NCBI GenBank assembly: GCA_013076295.1 | Contig: RQOL01000658.1 | Coordinates: 3,596,353-3,660,352 of the forward strand | Reading direction: 5' to 3' | Length of the DNA: 64,000 bases | From: Sanderia malayensis | Taxonomy: Eukaryota; Cnidaria; Scyphozoa; Semaeostomeae; Pelagiidae | Shown here: positions 25,445-35,871 of the stretch, piece after piece | Layout: each line of letters starts with the position of its first letter | Position numbering within the stretch: the first letter of the stretch is position 1 | Notes under the pieces: model-generated | Database searches by the model: none | The model's input: only the letters and a program-made list of their open reading frames with translations | What the model was told of the DNA's origin: nothing | Position numbers and translations under genes: made by a program

Positions 25445-26584
25445 TTAAATCATAAACGGCGTCTCTTCCCTTTCTTCAGTATGGTAATATAAATTTTCAT
25501 TTTCCGTTCCAATACACGACTTCTTCTTAATGCAACTTCTTATTTCTTTTAGCAATCTTGGATTACTTTCAAACTTTACGTCCATTATGCAAAAAGCAAA
25601 ACAAATATCGCGCCATCCTGGCTGTTTGTCTACAACTTGCGACGGAAATTGATCTTCAATTTGCTTACGCTTAGAGTGGATGGACCAAACTGACAGGACA
25701 CTAATGCAGGCAAAAATGCCAAGTACAACAAGGTTGGCAATTATTAAACCATAAACAAATCCACCAGATCCCAAGTTACACAACAAAGTTGGACAGCTGA
25801 ATTCCTTTCCACTTGCTACACTGCTGCTAAAACCTCCATCGTGTTGTTGCTTGAAAAGTCGGCCTTTGTAAGATGGAGCATTCCTCTTGATGAGACATTT
25901 CGTGTTTCGACGACCAAGCAATGCTGGAAACATTGGAAACGCTTTGAAGAGCAAAAAGCAGAAAACAACAGAACAGACGAGGGAAAACAAGGACTTCATG
26001 TAATAGATCTCAGATAAATTGCATGCTGGGAAATCCCGAAGAAGATATCTGAACTGCAATGTTTCTTTTTCGTTGATATTGCTTGAAGCTTCGTTATTGC
26101 ATTTGAGTTTGTTTTTGTTAGCATTACCCGGGTGACTATCACCGATTGCCTTTTTATGATGACGCTTAGCTATAACTGAGTCTGTGCAATGTTTTTTCAA
26201 AATGTCGTGTGTTAATCCGTGTACTGCTTCGAGTTTCGAGCACACGAAAGGCAATTTCAGCCAGAATATCTGATTGAAAAAGAACACCAACCACTGAAGA
26301 AATATCGTGTATGGATAATGCACCATGACTCCGTTAAAAAGCTCCATCGCGCATTTTTGCGAGCAGTATCGCTCATAGATCGAATTCCACGATTCTTTCG
26401 TGTCCAACACGCAACGAACGTGCGAGGCACTGTCATTCAACACGTTAGTCCATGCAATCAGGCCGAGCCACAAGAGAAAATGGCTCATGTAATCGGCAAT
26501 GTGCTCCCACCATGGTTTGAGACTCTTTTTTCGCACTCGATCCGTTTCTGATACAATTGGTGCAACTTGTCCCAAACTCAGCAT
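25445..26584 (-). CDS. LRRC8/pannexin-like four-helix channel protein lacking LRRs
   Basis: A single-exon frame of 379 residues. SLKPWWEHIADY (21-32) is the signature stretch before helix 1 of the LRRC8 pannexin-like domain. Four membrane helices are evident (about 33-49, 88-106, 197-221, 275-301). Extracellular loop 1 has Cys58, Cys74 and Cys78; loop 2 has Cys230, Cys264 and Cys269, as expected for a loop-disulfide large-pore channel. FWLKLPFVCSKLEAVHGL after helix 2 parallels the LRRC8 segment FWFKFP-x-SKLE. KQPGWRDICFAFCIM after helix 4 parallels the intracellular linker where LRRC8 proteins continue into leucine-rich repeats; here the protein stops about 50 residues later. Known: LRRC8 proteins form volume-regulated anion channels and are distant relatives of pannexins. 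Role as a channel is inferred. Divergent partner of the gene at 27709, probably an old duplicate. Confidence 0.83.
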   Translation of the reverse strand: MLSLGQVAPIVSETDRVRKKSLKPWWEHIADYMSHFLLWLGLIAWTNVLNDSASHVRCVLDTKESWNSIYERYCSQKCAMELFNGVMVHYPYTIFLQWLVFFFNQIFWLKLPFVCSKLEAVHGLTHDILKKHCTDSVIAKRHHKKAIGDSHPGNANKNKLKCNNEASSNINEKETLQFRYLLRDFPACNLSEIYYMKSLFSLVCSVVFCFLLFKAFPMFPALLGRRNTKCLIKRNAPSYKGRLFKQQHDGGFSSSVASGKEFSCPTLLCNLGSGGFVYGLIIANLVVLGIFACISVLSVWSIHSKRKQIEDQFPSQVVDKQPGWRDICFAFCIMDVKFESNPRLLKEIRSCIKKKSCIGTENENLYYHTEEREETPFMI

Positions 26585-27708
26585 TTTGAAATAATTTTAG
26601 GACGGACGAATTATACCTGTAGAAAATTCGAGAAATTTTAATTTTAATTAATGACGATGAAGCCATAATAAGTTCCATTCATTTTTGAAAGAGATTTCGT
26701 TTTATGAAACAATGTCCTCGCATTTTGGCAATTAATAATTAAACATGGTAATTCAAAAAAAGATTAACTACTATTGTATTATGTCTGTAGTTGTATAAAG
26801 CAATAAATGACATGTTGAAATTAGCAACAAACTAAGCGCAGAAAAGTTTCGGAAGGATTCGAGATAACTTCGAAAGTTTGTTCAGAATAATTATTGAATA
26901 AAGTTTGCGGAAAACTTACCGCTTGAAATCCAGAAATGAAAATATTGGTAGGTATAAACTTTGTTTTTTAATTCCTTGAAGTTGTTAAACTGTTTAATTT
27001 ACTGTCTGAAATGGAATAAAATTTTCAATTATAATCAAGTGAGGCTTCGTGAATTAAAATATTGAGAAGTTAAAATTATACACAACACCTTGAAGCGTTC
27101 AAAATGTTGAAAAAATAAATATAAAAGAATTCACAAAACACTACCTACATACATGGTAAATGTAATGCAAGTCCCACCGAAGTAATTGAGACAAGTTTAA
27201 GGCGTAGTTTATTTAAAAATAGTAGGTTTTCCATTTTAATTGATATCCTAAACCAGCTGTTCAAAATTCAAAACTTTTTTATACGAGCCTCGTTATCGTT
27301 CAGGATAACGACCTTCAGTTATTGAATAACAAAGATGGCAGCCAAACAACTCAATTGAAAGAAACAATAACGCGGACTTTTTGAAAAATGAAAGGTACTT
27401 GTATGAATTTTTGTCAAAATTTCTCCACACACTTTCAACATTTAACTATATTGAAACCAAGAGTGTTGAAGGCCTTCAAACAAGATTCCCTCCAGCCAAA
27501 TTTGTCTGGATAAGTGAGTTATAAAACTTGCAATTGAAACTGAAAGTAGCTTTTTAACAAGGAAATTTTATTTAAGTAAGTCACAAATGAAATGCAGCGA
27601 CCCAGCATAAAGTTGCCATACCCATATAGTCCTGTATTATTTACATACTCTTATTTTCATTAACACCATTTTCTCATACCTTGTCTCCCCAGGACCAATC
27701 GTGTTGCC
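26585..27708. promoter_or_regulatory. Divergent intergenic region between the two channel genes
   Basis: Head-to-head spacing of 1.12 kb, very AT-rich, no open frame of note. A 5' UTR splice acceptor (TTGTCTCCCCAG) ends at 27693, 15 bases before the plus-strand ATG, so that gene has at least one untranslated exon in this spacer. No clear core promoter motif seen. Confidence 0.45.
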
Positions 27709-29598
27709 ATGATCTCTCTATCAGACGCTCAGAAATTTTCCGAAGAATCCCCATCGATAAAAAAGTTCAAGCCATGGTGGGAGATCACGCTTGATTACAT
27801 GATCCTCGCCCTGCTTTTGATCTGCTTGTTGGCGTGGGCGCGCGTTACCTCTGTGGAGGCGTCCGGCTTGATTTGCATACCCCAGGGCAACTTGAATGCA
27901 ACTTACGGCTTTGTCGAATTCCGTTACGCCAACTCCCGATGCTCGCAAGAGTTCGAAACAAAGTTAATCGTCTATTACCCCTACTTGCTCTTCTTCCAGT
28001 GGGTCGTGGCTTTCTTGATCCAACGCACGTGGCTCAAGGTGCCAGTTGTCATAACAAAACTCGACGCTTTCCACAACATATTCTGCGAAATGTCCTCCAT
28101 CATGCCGACGTTTCGTCGCAACAAACAGAGCTTTCGCATGCTGCCCGAACTAATTTATGACGACGAAAATGCGAGCAAAGTCAAAGTGCTGCACGACAAA
28201 TTGATGTTCCTGTTGGCAGAAAAGAGCTATCTCCTTCGCATCTACCGAGGCAAAGTGGTGATCTTGCTGCTTTCCAGCCTCGCTTTCGTGTCGGCAATGG
28301 TCTACTGGCTGTGTGTGATTCACACACCCAAAGCAGACATCGATTGCAGTTTGAAAGGTGATGCGAATGCCCGCCAATTCAAGTATCTGATATGCAATTT
28401 CAGCCCAGCTTTCTTCCTTTACGGAGTGATGTGTGTCAACTCTTTCATGCTCTTCATGGTTGTCACGTTCAGTTGTCAGGGTCTCTACTGGACGTTCAAA
28501 CAGAACAGCTTTGCTGACCACGCGGGAATCTTCGGACAGATGATCGATCACTATACCGGACTGCCTGGATTCAAGGATCTTCAATTTTGCATGTCTCTAG
28601 TTCGAACCAACGCTCGAGATGGCAATATCACGTTCGAAATTATAAAGTCATGCCTGAGACAGGACGCTCAGCGATTGGAGGATGAAAAAAAGACGGACAG
28701 CCAATCATCTTCATCCACACGCCGTGCACGTGACTTCGAGCAAGAGCACGCCATTGTGAGGCAGATCGCGCAAGAGCTTGGGCTTGAGTTGATTGACAAT
28801 CACCAAAACACGGATCATCTGTTCGATTGCTTGGGTTACATACGAGACAGCCTCGGGTCGGTGCACGTTGACGTTACGTCAAGCATGAGGGAGAAACTGG
28901 CGAGTGAAATCCAAAGCAATCCGATGCACTTCAAAACGATGATCGACAACGATCCGACGAAACTCGGTTACGATGACGTCATCGAGAGGATTCGCAATCG
29001 TGACGTGTTCGGCAACCAGTACGCCATCGCAGCGGCCGCCAACGTGTTGCAAGTTAGAATCGTCGTCATCCATTGTCAGAGCACGAGTAGGAATCGCGAG
29101 GTTTTCGAGCCGTATTCAACAGGCAACAGTCTTTCATCGTCGCAATCGCGTACAACGTGTTTCATCGCGTTCACCAGTCCACACTATTATCACGCCACTC
29201 GCGTAATGGCGAACATCTCGCCACGGCAACATTGCAATTACGGAGGAGCAGCTGAGGAAGAGCGCGCAAGAAGAGCCAGAGCACGCGGTCGATTTGCCAG
29301 CGACGAGAAATACAGGAATTCAGTGCGCATGACAGCGTCACGGCTCATCGAAAGAAGTGAGGAGGGAGACAGTGGATTCTTGAAGAAACACTCTGCAGTG
29401 GTCGGTTCTTCTTGTAATGGTCGCACCAGCATCACGTCAGAAAACTCCATTACACTCTTGGATGACTATGATTATGATGATGAGGATAAATATTGTGTCG
29501 AAACTGGTTCAGCTCAGCCGGCCTTCTGTCGAGATCTGAGAATGCTAAGGCGGTTGATCAGGCGAGAGGGGGAACGACGCCCTAGTGACTTTGTTTAA
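27709..29598 (+). CDS. LRRC8/pannexin-like channel domain fused to a pseudo-OTU domain
   Basis: A single coding exon of 629 residues. The N-terminal half is a four-helix LRRC8-like channel module: FKPWWEITLDY (20-30), helices about 30-48, 89-105, 182-203 and 233-256. Cys56 and Cys78 lie in loop 1, Cys213 and Cys229 in loop 2, and GLPGFKDLQFCMSL sits near 284-297. In place of LRRs comes an acidic/Ser linker, then an OTU-type fold (about 344-500). AIVRQIAQELGLELID leads to NTDHLFDCLGYI, where active OTU proteases have DGNCLFRA. Next come SSMREKLASEIQSNP, VFGNQYAIAAAANVLQVRIV (the WGG-xE-xxALA-xxxxxxI segment) and FIAFTSPHYYHA (His492). The expected catalytic Cys is His370, so protease activity is doubtful; Cys374 is the only nearby thiol. 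A basic, Arg-rich tail follows. AATAAA is at 29634. GC content and codon use look higher than in the partner gene. Confidence 0.82.
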   Translation: MISLSDAQKFSEESPSIKKFKPWWEITLDYMILALLLICLLAWARVTSVEASGLICIPQGNLNATYGFVEFRYANSRCSQEFETKLIVYYPYLLFFQWVVAFLIQRTWLKVPVVITKLDAFHNIFCEMSSIMPTFRRNKQSFRMLPELIYDDENASKVKVLHDKLMFLLAEKSYLLRIYRGKVVILLLSSLAFVSAMVYWLCVIHTPKADIDCSLKGDANARQFKYLICNFSPAFFLYGVMCVNSFMLFMVVTFSCQGLYWTFKQNSFADHAGIFGQMIDHYTGLPGFKDLQFCMSLVRTNARDGNITFEIIKSCLRQDAQRLEDEKKTDSQSSSSTRRARDFEQEHAIVRQIAQELGLELIDNHQNTDHLFDCLGYIRDSLGSVHVDVTSSMREKLASEIQSNPMHFKTMIDNDPTKLGYDDVIERIRNRDVFGNQYAIAAAANVLQVRIVVIHCQSTSRNREVFEPYSTGNSLSSSQSRTTCFIAFTSPHYYHATRVMANISPRQHCNYGGAAEEERARRARARGRFASDEKYRNSVRMTASRLIERSEEGDSGFLKKHSAVVGSSCNGRTSITSENSITLLDDYDYDDEDKYCVETGSAQPAFCRDLRMLRRLIRREGERRPSDFV

Positions 29599-29633
29599 CT
29601 TAACATAGGTGAATCAACATGGAGTGGAGTTTC

Positions 29634-29639
29634 AATAAA
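29634..29639 (+). terminator. AATAAA polyadenylation signal of the channel-OTU gene
   Basis: Canonical hexamer 36 bases after the stop codon. Confidence 0.55.
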
Positions 29640-30306
29640 CAGGACACTTTTCCACTTAAAAGAATTGGTAAAATAAAATTAGCAATTTAACAAACGTGTT
29701 TAGCTCGAAATACATAAAATTGTCATGAGGTAAACACTATAATAATACAGTTGACATCTGTTGAAAAATTCAAATTTGTTGGAGAATTTTCGAAATTATA
29801 TCAATTATATCATACCAAAACAAGGGAAAACGGAAATTCGTTCGACAAGGAGAAGGTTCGAGATAGCAGATTTCAGCTGTAATAATAATAACAAAAATAC
29901 TAATAATAATAATGACATCATATTAACGCAGATTAAACTTGTTCAGCAACAATTTCCTGTTATTAACTAGTTAAGGAAATGTTGTTAAATATTTTCATTT
30001 TCTTCAATTTTCCTGAAACTGAGATTTTACTGTTCCATAAGAAAGTTCGTTGTCCCCAAAATATTCAAGTTATAAAAAAATAAGGTGCAAAGCAAAATTT
30101 ACTACGAAGCAAAAACTTTTGAATATTTCTAACTGCATCTACCAATAATAAATATAACCTACGGTAACGAAAATTGAGAATATGCGTGCAATGTTAAGGC
30201 CCTGTTTACACGGAACCGGTCACGTTTTTAGCCGCTCGAGTTTCTGTTCGGATGCAAAAATCGGAATTGAAAATCTCGTCAAATCCAAGAGTTCATCATA
30301 AGAGGT
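29640..30306. other. Convergent spacer, AT-rich with an element-like remnant
   Basis: Between the convergent channel-OTU and caspase genes. Near 29750-29880 the order GTTGACATCTGTTGAAAAAT ... TTCGTTCGACAAGGAGAAGG ... TTCGAGATAGC resembles the dispersed element seen more fully near 32920-33090. No gene recognised. Confidence 0.4.
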
Positions 30307-33300
30307 TCAAGAGGGAGGGGGGGTCTTGAACCAGAGTTGCCTCCTCAATGCATTTTCTGGGCATGGGATTTGCAAAGCAAGCTCTCCATCCTTTATCTTA
30401 GCCTTCATTTTTGATACTGCATCGTTGACTTTTAGCATTAATCGCTGAAATTCCATGTTCTGCCCATGACGATTAAAAACGTCACATAGTATTCCAATGT
30501 ACCACGACATACCGTTCTCAATCCTCCAGCTTGGATAACCTGTATTCAGAAAGAATGCGCGGATGAGTCTGGGATTAAAGAAAACTTTATTGACATTTTC
30601 CCTCTGAGTTCCAGTTTCGACAAAAATTGAACATTTAAAATGGCCATCGGTATTCATAGAGTCCAAACCCACTAAAAAAATCCCAAATACACAAAAATAA
30701 CACCGCCAGAGAGACAATATGCAATAGCGCCTTTCAACGTGGACTTGCTCCAAGTCTCTCTCTTATATGTCATCTCTCGATAAAATAAAACAATAAAAAG
30801 GGAAAGGAGAAAAGGAGAAAGAAGGAGAGTTTCTCTCCTTCCTTCTCCTTTCCCTTTTTTCTTTTTCCCTCCCTTAGGTTTGTTTTATTTTATCGAGAGA
30901 TGACATATAAGAGAGAGACTTGGAGCAAGTCCACTTTCAACGTTGAAGGAAAACGATGTTTATCAACTAAAATGCTGAGGGCTTTCGATTCTTGTTTAAC
31001 ATTGCATCATGTAAAAACGATGCCCTTAACTCGTCTTAAACTGCATGGCTGAAGATTAAATCGCGGAAAAGCATTTCATGCGTCTAAAATTATTAGAGAG
31101 AGTTCGAGTTTACTTTGTGCTAAACTCTTTACATTCTGCCTACCTTTCGATGGGGGAGAAAACCACTTACCATCGGGGACAGAGTAGCCAACAAAAGTGT
31201 CACATCTGTCATGAATCTGCTCGAAACCATCCATTTCTACAACATCTGAACCATCCTTCGCGACCTTCTTTGGTTCGTATTCCCTGCATGCATTGATGAA
31301 AAACAATTTCGGTTTATCTTTGAGCGTTTCTGCACATGAAAAAAGCTTCAAAATTTCATTTATGCTCAGTTTGCCTTTATTAACACCATAAACTGCTCCT
31401 GCGCAGCCATGACTTAGTATGCACACAACGGAGCAGTCAAATTGACTGTGGTCTCTATTAGCGAATTCCTTCAATATCTTGAGCATCTCAGTCTTTTGCA
31501 GATTCTCCTCAACTTCGACTTCGAAATACAACGTTGTAAAAGTATCACGTAATTGTTTAACATCATCTTGACAACCATTTCTATCTGGTAAACCACTTTC
31601 TTTTGAAAATGTTTCGTTTGCAAAAATTAGCAACACCCCTCTTGGATTAGAATCCATTGCATAACATTCATTGGGATCAGATGGGAGTTGATAAGAGGAC
31701 TTTTCATCTTCCTCGGATATTTCTTGAATAGGAAACCTTTCATCCTCACCAGATGTGGCTTGGATAGAAAACGTTTCACCTTCACCAGGTGTGGCTTGAG
31801 TAGAATATTCTTCATCTTGAACAGATGTGACTTGAGTAGAAAACGTTTCATCTTCACCAGATGCGACCTTTTCTTCGTCTTTATCTGTTGCAGCTGGGTA
31901 AAAAATCAAAGATATTTAATACACAAAGGTGTAAATAAAATCAAAATATTTTGTTCCATATAGAACCCATTAAACCAAGGGTACATTAATCAAATCTAGT
32001 GTGACACAGAAAGCATTCATACATTTGTGAAATATATTTTCTCCAGCATAAACCGTTGAACCAGGTTTAGCATCAATATGATAGTTGTGTATGTGCTGCA
32101 CCACTGGAAAACAAAATTGAACAATATGTCGAAGATGACAAAACTAAATAAAAATAGCTTCACAACTTAACGTCTTTAATAAAAAAAGCTTTGCTGTTTT
32201 TTGTCAAAGGTGAATAATCTTGCAAAATACCTTTAGTATAACAAACGTTAAATTTGGTAATACGCGGAGTTTGGTAAACCAAGGGTAAATTGTACTAAAT
32301 AATAGATCAAAGAATATACCATGTCTCTGAACAAAATTGCTCCAAGCCTATTTCGAATCTCCCCCAGAGTCCCTGTGTAGTCCCCATACAAAACACACTT
32401 GGAGCAAGTCTTTTCAAAGAATGTCCTTACTTAGATACATCTGAAAGTTTTAAATATAACTTCATAAATTCAATTACCAGGCGAATTTGCTTCTCTTCTA
32501 CTATCACCTAAAAATAAAAAATTGAAAAAGGATTTAGAGCACGTCGTGGGCAAAAATAAGAACTAAATAAGATTTTTAATGCAAACCAAAGATATAAAAT
32601 ACTCACTGTCCACAATAGATGAATTTGATGCAGACTGAGAAATACTACATTGCTGCATAAAAAAAGTGCAATGTTAAATTCTCGTTATTTCATAGCTATT
32701 TTGAGTTATAGGGTTTGTAGAGTGGAAGTAAAAACGTAGAGTGGAAGTTGCTGTAAAAAATTCAAATTTTTAATATAATTTTTGAAATGTTAAACAGATA
32801 GTTTGCTGGTCTTTGATGTTTCTGATAAGTAAAGTAGAAAAGCATTCCTTTTTCAAGAGTGAAATGGGCAATTTAAAGGAGCCCAAACGATGTTGGATGT
32901 TCCAATACAAAGTCAATACATTAGAATCTCGCTATCTCGAACTCGTGGGAGAAATGAAAATTTGTTCGACATAGCGAGAGTTCGAGATATCCGAACTAAA
33001 TTCACCTAAATAGAGAACGAGGGGAAATGGGAATCTATTCGAGAAGTTGTTCGAGATAACCGAGTTCGAGATGTATTTAAAAACTTATTTGAGATGACAA
33101 TTATCATATAGCAGAACAGGGTCAGTCTGTAGTTGTCTTGTAGGAATGCTTAAAGTAGTTTTAGTGACATTCAACCGTTCTTATATTTTGCATGAAATAG
33201 CTTAATATGTTTGAAATAACAAATGTATCAAGGCATTAAGTGTTAAATTGTTAGTCAAAATCATCCAGATCTCCAGTCATACTCACTTGAACTTGTTCTA

Positions 33301-35189
33301 CAACCTCATCCAACTGTAGGATGTCCAATATTTCAGGTCTTACATCATAATCATTGCTCTTTGCAATATCAATTGGTGTTGAACCAACCTGAGCAAAAAT
33401 TTCAAAACACAAAAATTAACAAGACAAAATTATGTACATAAAACAAAATCCAGTCAAATCTAAAGCCATTATTGTTGAACATAATTACTATTAACACCTG
33501 TGACTTGATTTACATAGAAAGTCAAAGATGATAAAATTTTTATTAATCACAGTCTGATTTTAATGACTTTTTCATTACTAATGATTGCTATACAATTACC
33601 TTATTCTTAACATTTTCCTTCATGCCAAGAGTGTTGGAGAATTTATGAAGCAGTGCAACACATTCTTTTTGATTTTCCATCACTGATAGATGCAATGCAG
33701 TGTTATCTTCCTAGATAAGAATTACAACCAATTAAATTCTAAACTAAAGGCCAAAAAGAATCTCCACCAATAGACAAATATTCTATTGATGGAGGTCATT
33801 TTTTAATAAAAGCTACCTCTATTCAATGGAGACTAAATAATCAGTATTCTTTTCAGCTCAGATAAAATATTTTCATACTGGAATTCCTCAAATTGCCCCC
33901 CCCAAATATCTTTGACTTAGCCCCTCAGGATGCTGATTCAAAGATTTATGATAATGAAAAATCTTGAATCCAATATGTTTATTGTACATTGTATGCAAAC
34001 AACTGGTACCTCTATTTGAAAAACAGTAAAATTAAACACATTCATGGTCGTTATTTGGGAATTTCACTAAACATAGAAGTTAAAAATTAAAAGCAATGTT
34101 ACCTTATCCTTGGCATTTATTTCATTATCTGGATGTTTGGAAAACAACTCCAAGAAACTGTATTTACCACATCTGGCTGCTAACAGAAATGGAGTGTCAC
34201 CCCCCTAAGCAGAAGAAAATATTATAGTAGAACTTCTATTAACGGACACCTCCAAACAATGGAAAATATTCTATATGGAGATTAAACTTTATAGTGATGG
34301 TCAACACCTATTTAGGAAGTGTATCACATGTGAACTTAAGATAAGATTTCAAGTTCACTGAAGTTCCATCGGAAGGCACACAAACGACACAATTTTTAAT
34401 CAAAACTTTAGCATTTTTTAACTTATTTTTGAGCAAGAAAGTATCCTTGGAAGGACATAACAAATTTTTTGACACTTGGCACTTGGCTTTTACACTTTGC
34501 CCACGACAGACCTCAGCAAAAATTACCACACTCTCCAGACAAGAGTTCACAAATACGAACATTTCAACTTAGAAATTTATCTACCTTGTTTTGAGCCTTC
34601 ATGTTTGCTCCTTTCGACATCAAAAATTTCACAAGTTCTATGTGCTTCTCATCCTCATTGCCCACCTTCAAAACTGCTAAATGCAACAAGGTGTTATGCT
34701 TCTAAAGAGAAAATAATAATAATAATGGAAACTTGAAATAGAACAGCTAAATGAAACAATAAAATATAATACAAAAACGAATTATTTCATTCAACTAGTG
34801 CAATAATTTTAGTTTTACCTTATCTTCAACATTAATAAGAGATTCGTTCTCTTCAATCAACGACATTATCTTATCAATATCGATGGACTTTTCTTTCAAG
34901 GCATTTATCAACAAGTCCTACAACAGAAGAAATATCTCCTCATTATCGATTTCTTTGCCTTTGTGCATAGAAGGATTAATTCTTCGGATCAACTAAAAGA
35001 TTAATATGAATCAGAGAGGATTAATTCCTTTGAAACAAATTTGTTTACCTTTTTCGATAATTGAGGTTCGGCAGTGGCTCCAATAGGTTGTTCTTGTACA
35101 ACGTTCTCTTCTTGAGAATTCGTCGAAGAAGAGTCATCACTAACTAATACCGAATTAAAACAATTTAAACTCATTTCACGGTTTGCCAT
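30307..35189 (-). CDS. Ankyrin-repeat caspase, copy 1
   Basis: About eleven exons on the minus strand: 35189-35050, then ankyrin exons about 34919-34819, 34700-34584, 34204-34103, 33710-33600 and 33390-33286; short linker exons near 32653-32606, 32506-32478 and 32106-32025; the caspase large-subunit exon 31893-31171; and the small-subunit exon 30539-30307. Ankyrin units read NTLLHLAVLK, DTPFLLAARCGKYSF, NTALHLSVMENQKECV and STPIDIAKSNDYD. A linker of five 12-residue repeats (SGEDETFSTQVT type) precedes the caspase. Catalytic His is in SHGCAG and Cys in INACRE; the small subunit has YPSWRIENGMSWYIGILC with the S1-pocket Arg. Caspases usually have QAC-x-G, so NACRE is unusual, but both catalytic residues are present. 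No CARD or DED is seen. Known for the family: Asp-specific proteases of apoptosis and inflammation. Ankyrins replacing a recruitment domain is the oddity. Joins through the short linker exons are less certain than either end. Confidence 0.78.
30740..30933. mobile_element. Foldback MITE with 9-bp target duplication in a caspase intron
   Basis: The two arms are near-complete inverted copies of about 95 bp: TGGACTTGCTCCAAGTCTCT at the left and its complement at the right end, meeting in GGAGAG/CTCTCC purine-pyrimidine tracts. CTTTCAACG flanks both sides (30731-30739 and 30934-30942). A 9-bp duplication suggests a Mutator-like family; if the terminal base is read as part of the arm the duplication is 7-8 bp and hAT-like would fit. 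It sits between the large- and small-subunit exons. Confidence 0.85.
32337..32410. mobile_element. Short relative of the foldback element
   Basis: TTGCTCCAAG ... CTTGGAGCAAGTC in inverted orientation 74 bp apart, matching the terminal sequence of the element at 30740. Interior is unrelated. Intronic. Confidence 0.5.
32920..33095. mobile_element. Dispersed TTCGAGATA-rich element
   Basis: CTCGCTATCTCGAACTCGTG, TTTGTTCGACATAGCGAGAG and GTTCGAGATAACCGAGTTCG alternate in both orientations. Shorter diverged copies occur near 29755-29875 and 61615-61745 (AGATATCTCGAACTC, AAATTTGTTC). This fits ends of a pogo/Tigger-like non-autonomous transposon in an intron; no transposase. Confidence 0.5.
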
Positions 35190-35871
35190 TCAGACATTTA
35201 AACTTGAAGTGAAATCGGTTCCTTCTCAGAATTCACAACACAACCAAACCACGTGTCATTCATTTCTCCACATCCTTGCTGCTGCAAGGCCCAGCCATGG
35301 CGCAACTGTTGTGACTTTATCTTAAACTTTAAGTTTAAGCGATTGAAGTTTTTAGAAGTTTTAAAAGAAATGATAAAATAATGTTTCGACCATGTGGGTA
35401 TCCAGTATCCACCAACTACGTGATTTCGAATTTTTTTGAAAGTGAAAGTAAATGAAGTGAATGAATGACGTAACAAAATATAAACTGGGAACGAACGACA
35501 GTCAATGAAAAGAAAGAGTATGTAAAAAGCGGAACGGAAACCAGGAAATGTGGAAGGGAAGAATTTCAATTTCTATTTCAATTTCATTCAAGCTTTTAAT
35601 TACAGGATACACAACTTAATTAAATAAAAATAACTCGGATGCTATCGAGTTATTTACCCTTTTACACTGCATGCATCTACTACAGATTAGTTATAATGAA
35701 ATTGTAAAAGATTTAAAACACAGGGTAAGACAAGAAAAGGCATGCCAGTATAAATTGACCATAGAACAGAAAATCAAGTACCAAAACATAATTTTTTTAA
35801 CAAATAGCACCATCAATATACATTAAAACTAGGGTATAAAATCTTAAAACAGATAAAATTTATTACCAACC
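35190..35871. other. Spacer between the caspase paralogs
   Basis: 680 bp, 5' flank of copy 1 and 3' flank of copy 2. The frame 35198-35569 has no homology I recognise. It should hold the promoter of copy 1; no motif stands out. Confidence 0.4.
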
